DNA from: Oligoflexus sp.
GTDB lineage: Bacteria > Bdellovibrionota_B > Oligoflexia > Oligoflexales > Oligoflexaceae
Direction of reading: 5' to 3'
DNA length: 11,400 nt
Assembly (NCBI GenBank): GCA_030151925.1
Contig: JASLCY010000063.1
Coordinates: 1-11,400 of the forward strand
Shown piece by piece: positions 1-5,920 of this stretch. The notes under the pieces are model-generated. The model was given only the letters and a program-made list of their open reading frames with translations, did no database searches and was not told the origin of the DNA. Both the position numbers and the translations under genes were made by a program. Position 1 is the stretch's first letter; the number at the start of each line of letters is the position of its first letter.

Positions 1-294
1 CTCGGCGATCTGCTCCTTCGTCTCCGCATCGAGATCGCGGAATGCCGGGCCGTAGCAGCTCTTGTGATGGATCGAACGGTTGCAGTCGATCAGGAGGCGG
101 CTGATCTCGGTGAAGAAGAGCGGCGCGTTCTCGACCTTGCTGATATCCTTGGCGAGGCGCAAAGCGCCCTTGTCCCAGCCTCTGTGGGTCTGGAGCAGGG
201 CCTGCATCTCGGCATCGATAGAGCTCTGGTACTGGCGCGGGATCTTGTACCCCGCGTGCTCGCAAGTCAGGAGCAGGACCCAGTCCTCAGACAT
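1..294 (-). CDS. N-formylglutamate amidohydrolase family protein (N-terminal 98 residues, 3' end off window)
   Basis: The reading frame opens at an ATG (294-292) and stays open to base 1, so only the first 98 residues are visible; family members are usually around 230-270 residues. The N-terminus reads LLLTCEHAG, with the Glu and His of the family's metal-binding start motif. It is followed by HRGWDKGA (about residues 37-44) and SRLLIDCNRS (about 65-74), both hallmarks of the FGase family (PF05013). Characterised members hydrolyse N-formyl-L-glutamate to formate and glutamate, but many homologues act on other N-acyl or amide substrates. The start overlaps the stop of the upstream ligase gene by 8 bases and has a Shine-Dalgarno-like AAGGGA at 306-301 with a 6-base spacer, which implies translational coupling. 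No histidine-degradation genes are present, so a role in the amidoligase operon is more likely than histidine catabolism. The family call is firm; the substrate is unknown. Confidence 0.88.
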   Translation of the reverse strand, partial: MSEDWVLLLTCEHAGYKIPRQYQSSIDAEMQALLQTHRGWDKGALRLAKDISKVENAPLFFTEISRLLIDCNRSIHHKSCYGPAFRDLDAETKEQIAE

Positions 295-1516
295 AGAAGG
301 TCCCTTGGTCGAGGCAATCGGCCAGGCGGAGGTATTCGGCCTTGATCCGCTCCCGGCTCGGCGCCGGACCGAGATTCTTCACGATGCGGCTCGCCAGGTT
401 CCCGTGCTCGAGGATCTCGAGGAACGGCTCCTTGAAGTTCTTGATCTCGTAATCGCCCCCTTCCAGCTTCCTCACGATGCTGCGCCACAGCTCGCGCATC
501 GTCACGGGATCCTTGAAGCCGAAGGCGCGCAGGAGATAAGGATTCGCCAGGCGGAAGTCGAGGCCTTGCTCGGAAGCTTCCTTGAAGATGACGCGCAGCT
601 CGTCCTCGTCCGCCTTCTTCTGCTCTTCGTAAGGGAGCCACTCTTCGTTCACGAGGCTTTGCACGAGCGAGCAGACCGCGGCGATCACGCCGAAGTCGTA
701 GCGCGGCGACTCCTGGATGTCGAGCACGCGGATCTCGATCGCGTTCCGCTGGAAGCGGGCGATGGCGCCGCGCGAGTTGAGCCACTCGTCCTGGAGGATC
801 TCGTCGGGATCCGAGGGCGCGATGTCCTTATAGATCTTGTGGAGGATCTTCTCGTTGTAATCCTTCTCGGTGAAGACGCGCTCCGGGATCACCGAACCGA
901 TGATCGAGGGGATGCGCCTCTGGTTCTGCATGTAGTAGAAGAGGCGGTTGTCCTGTTTGCCGGTGACCTTGCCCTCGACCAGAGGCGAGCTCGCCGCGAT
1001 AGCCGGAAGGAGCGGAAGAGCGATGCGGATCGCGGCGTGGAGGCGGCCGAATTCAGCGTCGCCGGCGAAAGGCAGGTTGATATGCACGCTCTGCAGATTC
1101 GACCAGCCGTGCCCGCGGCAATCGAAGATGCGGTTGTAGCTCGCATAGATCTCGTTGTTGCCGTGCGGCCAGAGCTTGGTCTCGGTATCGGGATTCATCC
1201 AGGGATGCATCGCGGTGGGCAGGAGCCGCGCCTGGAACTTCTCCAGCGTCCTGTTCATCGCCGCGATCTGCTCCTGGAAGTCCGCGCGCATGCGCACGAG
1301 GTCCTTCTGCGGGCCGTTGCATTTGAATTCGATCACGTGCAGGACGAGCTCGTTCGAGACATCGATGCGGCCGAGCGACCACTCATTGGTGATCGCGCCG
1401 CTCAGCGACTCGAGCACCTTGTCGGTGATCGGGCGCACATCGAGCGTCGCCCTGTCGACGATCATGTATTCCATCTCGATCCCGTAAGCTTCAAACAGGT
1501 GAAGAAGACGACTCAT
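287..1516 (-). CDS. GCS2-like glutamate-cysteine ligase family carboxylate-amine ligase
   Basis: This 409-residue protein resembles the GCS2/YbdK-type carboxylate-amine ligases, which use ATP to join a carboxylate (classically the gamma-carboxyl of glutamate) to an amine. The N-terminal GIEMEY (residues 12-17) fits the GxExE metal-binding motif. Further family-like signatures are VIEFKCNGP (61-69), MHPWMNP (103-109), SVHINLP (143-149) and RNAIEIRVLDIQESP (257-271), the last placing Glu and Arg in an active-site strand. There is no signal peptide or membrane segment, so it should be cytosolic. Its ATG shares an ATGA (1516-1513) with the stop of the RimK-like gene. An AAGGGG lies 8 bases upstream of the start. 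It overlaps the next gene by 8 bases. The operon context, beside an ATP-grasp ligase and two hydrolases, argues against ordinary glutathione synthesis: a dedicated glutathione synthetase is absent. The acceptor substrate cannot be read from sequence. Confidence 0.88.
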   Translation of the reverse strand: MSRLLHLFEAYGIEMEYMIVDRATLDVRPITDKVLESLSGAITNEWSLGRIDVSNELVLHVIEFKCNGPQKDLVRMRADFQEQIAAMNRTLEKFQARLLPTAMHPWMNPDTETKLWPHGNNEIYASYNRIFDCRGHGWSNLQSVHINLPFAGDAEFGRLHAAIRIALPLLPAIAASSPLVEGKVTGKQDNRLFYYMQNQRRIPSIIGSVIPERVFTEKDYNEKILHKIYKDIAPSDPDEILQDEWLNSRGAIARFQRNAIEIRVLDIQESPRYDFGVIAAVCSLVQSLVNEEWLPYEEQKKADEDELRVIFKEASEQGLDFRLANPYLLRAFGFKDPVTMRELWRSIVRKLEGGDYEIKNFKEPFLEILEHGNLASRIVKNLGPAPSRERIKAEYLRLADCLDQGTFYV

Positions 1517-2976
1517 TCGGAATACCCCTTTGTCTTGTGTTCCAGGCGTTTGACGAAGACGTTGATGATCTCCTCGTAGAGGTGGTGCTTCATCACCTTG
1601 TCCTCGACGCCGGTATCGATGCTCGGATTGTCGTTCACTTCGATGATGTAGTATTTGCCGTCTTTTTCCTTGATATCGAGGCCGTAGAGGCCGTCGCCGA
1701 CGGCCGCGGCCGTGCGGAGGGCGAGGTTGATGAGCTTCGGGTTCATCTCTTCGACCGGGAAGGTCTCGGCATGGCCGTAATCGAGCTCATCCTCCTTCTT
1801 GTTGTAGATCTGCCAATGCCCGCGGGCCATGTAGTACTTGCACGCGTAGATCGCCTTGTTATCGATCACGCCGATCCGCCAGTCGAAAGGCGTCGGCATG
1901 AATTCCTGGGCGATGACGAGATCGGACTCCTTGAGCATCAGCTCGACCTTCTCGACTATCTCCTCGCGGCTGTTGGCTTTGGTCACGCCCTGCGAGAAGG
2001 CGCTGTCCGGCTGCTTCAGCACGCAGGGGACCGGCAGCTTCTCGAGCATCTGCTCGAGGTTCTTCCGATGGATGATGAAGGATTTCGGGGTCGGGATGTG
2101 ATGCCGCTTGAGCAGCTCCGCGAGGAAGACCTTGTTGGTGCAGCGCAGGATCGATTCGGGATCGTCGATCACCACGAGGCCGAGCGCCTTCGCCTTCTGC
2201 GCGAAGCGGAAGGTGTGGTGGTTCACGTTGGTGGTCTCGCGGATGAAGAGCGCGTCGTATTCCGCGAGGCGCCTGAGGTCGTCGGGGCCGATGATATCGA
2301 CTTCGATCTGCTGGTTCTGGGCGGCCTTGATGAATCTCTGGATCGCCTTGTCGTCGGACGGCGGCAGCTGCTCCGTGGGATTCCGCAGGATCGCGAGGCT
2401 CCAGCGCGCGGCCTTCACCGGCTTCTTGATCGTCGCGTTCTTGAAGTAGCTCTCGGCGAAGTAGATGAGGTCCACCTTGTGCGAGCGCGGCACGTCCTTC
2501 AGCGAGATGGGGCCGATCGAGCTGAGGCCCCACTTGCCGCTCTTCTTCGAGAACTTCGCCCGGATCAGCGGCGAGGCGAAGTACTTGTAGAGCTCCGCCG
2601 CGAGCTTATCGTACTTCCGCGCGATGTTCTTGCCGAAGTAGATCGACAGCTCGAAGGTGTCCGATTTGATGTCGGCGAGGGACTTCTGCACCAGGGCGTC
2701 GAGGTTGTCCGACGTGATCTTCACGAAGGCCTTGGTCTTCATCTCCTGGATCGTGCTCAGCGAAGGAATGGGTTTCTGGCCCCGGGCGGCCGCCAGGAGC
2801 GAGACGTAATAACCCGAGGTTTGGTAGCGATAGGAGCGGCACAGGTTGAAGACGCGATAATTCTTGGAATCTTGGAAGTGCTCCGCGATGAAATAGTCGA
2901 TGTCGCTTACAACTTCAAAGTCGCCCAGCTGCCTGGGCCACTCATCGACTGATTCAACGACGATGAGATTCTTCAT
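1513..2976 (-). CDS. RimK-like ATP-grasp ligase with RLAN N-terminal domain
   Basis: This 487-residue protein has two parts. Residues 1 to about 165 match the RLAN domain (PF14401), recognisable by NLCRSYRYQTSGYYVSLL (44-61) followed by RGQKPIPSLSTIQEMK (65-80). Residues of about 190-480 form a RimK-type ATP-grasp ligase: NKVF (281-284, Lys282), CVLKQPDSAFSQGV (318-331, Lys321 and the flexible loop), AQEFMP (356-361, Glu358), DWRIGVI (365-371), GLDI (432-435) and IIEVNDNPSID (444-454, with metal-binding Glu446 and Asn448). ATP-grasp enzymes activate a carboxylate as an acyl phosphate and couple it to an amine; RimK itself adds glutamates to the C-terminus of ribosomal protein S6. This protein is longer than RimK and the domain pairing is that of a separate, largely uncharacterised family, so I do not call it rimK. 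The start overlaps the peptidase gene by 23 bases and has only a weak purine-rich GAGAG upstream, which suggests translational coupling. Confidence 0.93.
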   Translation of the reverse strand: MKNLIVVESVDEWPRQLGDFEVVSDIDYFIAEHFQDSKNYRVFNLCRSYRYQTSGYYVSLLAAARGQKPIPSLSTIQEMKTKAFVKITSDNLDALVQKSLADIKSDTFELSIYFGKNIARKYDKLAAELYKYFASPLIRAKFSKKSGKWGLSSIGPISLKDVPRSHKVDLIYFAESYFKNATIKKPVKAARWSLAILRNPTEQLPPSDDKAIQRFIKAAQNQQIEVDIIGPDDLRRLAEYDALFIRETTNVNHHTFRFAQKAKALGLVVIDDPESILRCTNKVFLAELLKRHHIPTPKSFIIHRKNLEQMLEKLPVPCVLKQPDSAFSQGVTKANSREEIVEKVELMLKESDLVIAQEFMPTPFDWRIGVIDNKAIYACKYYMARGHWQIYNKKEDELDYGHAETFPVEEMNPKLINLALRTAAAVGDGLYGLDIKEKDGKYYIIEVNDNPSIDTGVEDKVMKHHLYEEIINVFVKRLEHKTKGYSE

Positions 2977-3700
2977 TCAAACTCTCTTTCTTTTTGATCA
3001 CCAGTAGGTTCGCGTCGTATGTCATCACCCCGAGCAGGATCGAGCAGATCAGGCGCGGGATGGGCACGGTATAGGTCTGGATATCGGAGATCTTGTTGGG
3101 AAAATAGGGGTCCGTGATCTGCGCGGTCTTCGCCTCGAGGTCGATGCCGGTGATCAGGACGAAGTGCCCCGCGGGACGGCCTCCCACATCGTCGTCCTGG
3201 GACGTCTTGGGATCCTCGCGCACGGACTTGTAGAGATACGTGGAGCTGAGGCCCGCGATCAGGGGACGACCGTCCTGGAGCAGCGAGACGAGGAGGTTCG
3301 ACGTCAGGTCCTCGAAACGCAGGATGCCGCCGTGCTCGAGGAAATCGAGGTAGCCGTCGCTGGCGAAACGCAGCTTCTTGTTCTTCTTGGCCTTCTTCTG
3401 CTCCTTGAGCTTCTGGATCATGGCGTCGGAGCTGAGGTCGAACCAGGAAGGGTCGAAGATGTTCACGTTGAAGGACCAGATCTCGGCGGCGTAGCCGCGC
3501 TTGAGCGCATGGGCGCCGAGCTTCGAGGCGAAGGTCCCGCCTTCCTCGAGCATCGCCACCTGGCCGATCACGTTATCGAGCGAGATGGTGTCCTGGTGGA
3601 AGGCGTAAATCGATTGGAGGCAAGTCGGTCCGCACGTGACGTCGTCGGGTTGCCGTTTGAGGGGGACCTTGAGTTTAATCGACCTTTTCGCAGTAACCAT
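2954..3700 (-). CDS. C39/papain-like cysteine peptidase, cytosolic, first gene of amidoligase operon
   Basis: This 248-residue protein has the complete layout of a C39-like cysteine peptidase: QPDDVTCGPTC (residues 17-27) with oxyanion Gln17 and candidate nucleophile Cys23, GHFVLITG (178-185) with His179, and ITDPYF (195-200) with Asp197 as the third catalytic residue. There is no signal peptide, no membrane segment, and no ABC transporter domain such as is fused to bacteriocin-processing C39 peptidases, so it should act in the cytosol. A lysine-rich segment (about residues 97-110) interrupts the domain. The start is supported by AGGA 7 bases upstream of the ATG. It leads a four-gene run and overlaps the RimK-like gene by 23 bases, so a role in trimming or transferring the ligase product is the natural inference. 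Related operons, as I recall them, carry a GNAT acetyltransferase domain fused to this peptidase; none is visible here. Confidence 0.85.
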   Translation of the reverse strand: MVTAKRSIKLKVPLKRQPDDVTCGPTCLQSIYAFHQDTISLDNVIGQVAMLEEGGTFASKLGAHALKRGYAAEIWSFNVNIFDPSWFDLSSDAMIQKLKEQKKAKKNKKLRFASDGYLDFLEHGGILRFEDLTSNLLVSLLQDGRPLIAGLSSTYLYKSVREDPKTSQDDDVGGRPAGHFVLITGIDLEAKTAQITDPYFPNKISDIQTYTVPIPRLICSILLGVMTYDANLLVIKKKESLNEESHRR

Positions 3701-3802
3701 ATGCGGTTCCTAACAAGGGTGAAGGCTTCAAGGGCGCGACTCCTGGGAGCGGGGCCGACCGATAACGCAGCGACATTCTTCAGGCGATGCTCAATATCAT
3801 GA

Positions 3803-3830
3803 CTTAAACCCTCTTCGTCCGCGAGGTCAA
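3803..3830 (-). promoter_or_regulatory. Candidate sigma70-type promoter for the amidoligase operon
   Basis: Read on the minus strand, TTGACC (3830-3825, five of six matches to the -35 consensus) is followed after 16 bases by TTTAAG (3808-3803, four of six matches to TATAAT). This would place the transcript start near 3796 and leave a leader of roughly 95 bases before the peptidase ATG at 3700. The pattern was found by eye and the -10 is weak, so this is a suggestion only. Confidence 0.35.
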
Positions 3831-3868
3831 CCCATCAGTAGGCATCCTACCATTTGGTTCTTTTGATA

Positions 3869-3882
3869 AAAAAGCGCTTTTT
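3869..3882. promoter_or_regulatory. Perfect 14-base palindrome, possible operator
   Basis: AAAAAGCGCTTTTT is a perfect inverted repeat with no loop, located between two divergent operons and about 40 bases upstream of the candidate -35 of the minus-strand operon. The lack of a loop makes an RNA hairpin terminator unlikely. A dimeric regulator site is possible but no regulator gene is in view. Confidence 0.35.
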
Positions 3883-4011
3883 GCTTCGTGAGACTTGGCA
3901 GGTGCGAGCTATAAGCCTCGGATTCCAAAAGAATAATTAACTGCATTTCCAGCCATTTCTTCGTTAAGATGAGTGCATCCATGACCGGCCCGTTCGATGA
4001 GTCCAAACCGC

Positions 4012-4016
4012 GAGGA
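4012..4016 (+). promoter_or_regulatory. Ribosome binding site deciding the start of the RCC1-like lipoprotein
   Basis: GAGGA lies 6 bases before the ATG at 4023 but abuts the in-frame ATG at 4017. The spacing favours 4023, which also gives a compact lipoprotein signal peptide (Met-Lys-Arg, then a hydrophobic run). Confidence 0.6.
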
Positions 4017-4022
4017 ATGGCT

Positions 4023-5912
4023 ATGAAACGTCTCTTATCCTTCGTTCTCCTTACCCTGAGCTTCGCGGCGGGCTGCAAGACCTCCTCGCGCTCGCGCCTC
4101 GATTCCCTCTACTGGTCGCGCGGCGACTTCTCTTATTTCGTGGCGTTCAACGGCTCGGCCTTCCTCGTCAGCAAATGCCATACGACGCCCGAGCTGCAAA
4201 AGGCGGTGGCGGTCGACAAGGACGCGAGCGGCGCTCAAAAGTTATGCAACGAGCAGGTCACCATCATCACACCCATGGCGATGAAGGATGCCATCACGGA
4301 CGCGCTCCTGGGCTCACCGAGCGACGACCTGGTCGGGACCAAAGTCGATCGCATCAAACAGCTCCAGCAGCAGATCCAAATCCTCCAGGACGGCATCGAC
4401 AAGATCGCGGCCGAACTCGACCAGACCGACTTCGAGCCTATGCGCTCCGCCATGCAGAGCACCCTCAACCAATCGAAGGTCGACCTCTCCAAGGCCCAGA
4501 CCGAGATGAAGGACCTGACGGCCGCCCTGAGCGATCCGAGCAAACTGAAGCAGATCGATATCAATTCCACCCTCGCCCTGCAGACTGAACTCGTCGTGAA
4601 CGCCGCGAACCAGGCCGCGATCTTCACCGCCATGCTCAAGGCCGTGACGATCTACAACCTCGACCCGAACCGCGACAGCATCCTGATAGGCGCGGTCGAG
4701 AAGTTCCCGGCCTCCTGCGTGCTGGGCCTGAACGTCGATAAATCCGTGACGGCCGACATCGGCATCGAACGCGTGCAGTATGCCTGCGGCAGCAACGGTT
4801 ATCCAACTATTCAGAAGACCTCCTGCGGCCTCGACGGTTACAGCCGGATGAACGATTACTGCGTATTCACCGGCAAGAATCTCTCGCTCTCGAACCTCGT
4901 CGCGACCGAGAGCGGGGTGTGCGGCGCCGCCGGCAGCGGGATGCTCACCTGCTGGGGCACCGCGGGCTCGTTCCCGATGGTGATCAACGCCTTGAGCAAC
5001 GGCACGATGCTGGGCAGCGACTCGAGCTCGACCAACGGCCTGACGAGCCGCATCCTCGCGAGCCGCATCGCGGGCAGCGGCCGTCGCCTGTGCACGCTCG
5101 CGAGCGGCGGCGCGATCATGAACTGCTGGCCGAACATCAGCTTTCCCGGGAGCGGCGACCGCTTCACCCAGATCGTCGGAGGGGATGCGCATCTCTGCGG
5201 TTTGACGGCAGAAGGCGCTGTCAAATGCTGGGGCGATAACACCTATCATCAGCTCTCCGTACCGACCGGCCTGACCGGCGTTCAAACCCTCTCCACGATG
5301 GAGAACGCGACCTGCGCGATCGATGGATCGAACGCCCCGGCCTGCTGGGGCGACGTCTTCGGGCCGACGACGCTCACCGCCCTCACTCCGCCGAGCGATA
5401 TCAAGGATATCCTCGCCCTCTCCACCGGCACTCGCCACGCCTGCGTTCTGCTGAAGAATCAGAACGTGCGCTGCTGGGGCGTGAACGATGCCGGGCAGAC
5501 CAGCGTTCCTTCGGATCTCGGCGTCGTACGCTCCATCACGGCCGCTCGCTACGAGAGCTGCGCCGTGACCGACGACGGCAATCTTAAATGCTGGGGGACG
5601 GGGCCTTCGGATCTGAATTATCAGGCGGCCCCTTCGCTGCAGAGCGTGAAGAAGGTCGTCGCCAGCCGCTGGGGCGCGAATCTTTGCGCGATCTACGGCA
5701 GCACGTCGAAGGTCGCGTGCTGGGGCAGCCAGAAATATTCCGATTCTTATTCGATCGCGCCGCCGAGCGACCTCGCCCAGGTGCAGGATATCGTTATCAC
5801 GACCTCGGGTTACGCCTGTGCCATCATAAACGACGGGACGGTGCGCTGCTGGGGGAACTCGAAGAACGTGCCGAGCGGCGTGCCCGCGGCCTTCACTGTG
5901 ACGAAATCATGA
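4023..5912 (+). CDS. Predicted lipoprotein with coiled coil and eight RCC1-like Cys-Trp repeats
   Basis: This 629-residue protein begins MKRLLSFVLLTLSFAAGC, a lipoprotein signal peptide with Cys18 as the lipidated residue and Lys at +2, so it is exported and probably membrane-anchored. Residues of about 105-170 (IKQLQQQIQILQDGI and following) are predicted coiled coil. From residue 300 there are eight RCC1-like repeats, each ending in Cys-Trp (usually CWG), with a second Cys 10 or 11 residues earlier: 300/310, 357/368, 392/402, 431/441, 474/484, 513/523, 555/566 and 599/609. The repeats resemble the short RCC1 type (CWGVNDAGQTSVPSDL, then an acidic-Gly turn), predicted to build a beta-propeller; each Cys pair could form a disulfide in the periplasm or outside the cell. 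The function is unknown; propellers of this type usually bind proteins or other ligands. An in-frame ATG at 3969 is rejected because it would bury the signal peptide. The gene runs into the next lipoprotein gene, so the two are probably cotranscribed. Confidence 0.88.
   Translation: MKRLLSFVLLTLSFAAGCKTSSRSRLDSLYWSRGDFSYFVAFNGSAFLVSKCHTTPELQKAVAVDKDASGAQKLCNEQVTIITPMAMKDAITDALLGSPSDDLVGTKVDRIKQLQQQIQILQDGIDKIAAELDQTDFEPMRSAMQSTLNQSKVDLSKAQTEMKDLTAALSDPSKLKQIDINSTLALQTELVVNAANQAAIFTAMLKAVTIYNLDPNRDSILIGAVEKFPASCVLGLNVDKSVTADIGIERVQYACGSNGYPTIQKTSCGLDGYSRMNDYCVFTGKNLSLSNLVATESGVCGAAGSGMLTCWGTAGSFPMVINALSNGTMLGSDSSSTNGLTSRILASRIAGSGRRLCTLASGGAIMNCWPNISFPGSGDRFTQIVGGDAHLCGLTAEGAVKCWGDNTYHQLSVPTGLTGVQTLSTMENATCAIDGSNAPACWGDVFGPTTLTALTPPSDIKDILALSTGTRHACVLLKNQNVRCWGVNDAGQTSVPSDLGVVRSITAARYESCAVTDDGNLKCWGTGPSDLNYQAAPSLQSVKKVVASRWGANLCAIYGSTSKVACWGSQKYSDSYSIAPPSDLAQVQDIVITTSGYACAIINDGTVRCWGNSKNVPSGVPAAFTVTKS
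4920..5852 (+). repeat. Array of eight short RCC1-like repeats within the lipoprotein gene
   Basis: The eight Cys-Trp units lie 35 to 57 residues apart, counted between the first Cys of neighbouring units. Seven of the eight share the DNA string TGCTGGGG encoding Cys-Trp-Gly; the second unit (near 5124) reads Cys-Trp-Pro instead. Away from this motif the units have diverged strongly, so the array is old and not a recent tandem duplication. Confidence 0.8.
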
Positions 5913-5917
5913 GGAAG
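5911..5917 (+). promoter_or_regulatory. Ribosome binding site for the second lipoprotein gene, overlapping the upstream stop
   Basis: GAGGAAG begins within the upstream TGA (5910-5912) and stands 3 bases before the ATG at 5921 (5 bases from the GAGGA core). It therefore favours 5921 over the in-frame ATGs at 5909 and 5918. If the ATG at 5909 is used instead, the two genes share ATGA at 5909-5912. Confidence 0.55.
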
Positions 5918-5920
5918 ATG

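Larger units (their letters stand above)
3701..4022. other. Divergent intergenic region between amidoligase and lipoprotein operons
   Basis: About 320 bases separate two divergent start codons. The half nearest the peptidase gene is GC-rich. The part from about 3850 to 3975 is AT-rich and contains a perfect 14-base palindrome (3869-3882). No convincing gene is encoded: open frames crossing it lack family resemblance. On the plus side, TAAGAT at 3965-3970 could be a -10 element for the lipoprotein operon, but no good -35 stands at the right distance, so I do not annotate that promoter separately. No terminator is expected between divergent genes and none was seen. Confidence 0.7.

Noticed and set aside
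287..1516. Naming the GCS2-like gene as a glutathione biosynthesis enzyme
   Set aside because: GCS2-family sequence alone does not establish cysteine as acceptor, and no dedicated glutathione synthetase is in the operon.
80..2952. Long plus-strand open frames (80-1579 and 1537-2952) opposite the two ligase genes
   Set aside because: They mirror the real genes in the antisense frame of GC-rich DNA, have no recognisable domains and show shadow composition rich in Arg, Leu, Asp and Glu. The minus-strand proteins have clear family motifs throughout.
1513..2976. Naming the ATP-grasp gene rimK (ribosomal protein S6 modification)
   Set aside because: The protein has an additional RLAN domain of about 165 residues and a different neighbourhood; only the ATP-grasp part is shared with RimK.
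3869..3882. The A/T-flanked palindrome as a bidirectional rho-independent terminator
   Set aside because: It has no loop and only a GCGC core, and it lies between two divergent starts where no transcript is expected to end.
3969..4022. Upstream in-frame ATGs at 3969, 3981 and 4017 as start of the RCC1-like lipoprotein
   Set aside because: The earlier starts would place 18 or 14 polar residues before the Lys-Arg and hydrophobic core of the signal peptide. 4017 abuts the Shine-Dalgarno site. 4023 has proper spacing.
3827..4078. 83-residue minus-strand open frame across the divergent intergenic region
   Set aside because: It runs through the signal peptide region of the plus-strand lipoprotein gene and the candidate operator and promoter region, and has no family resemblance. 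It is also not a GNAT remnant.
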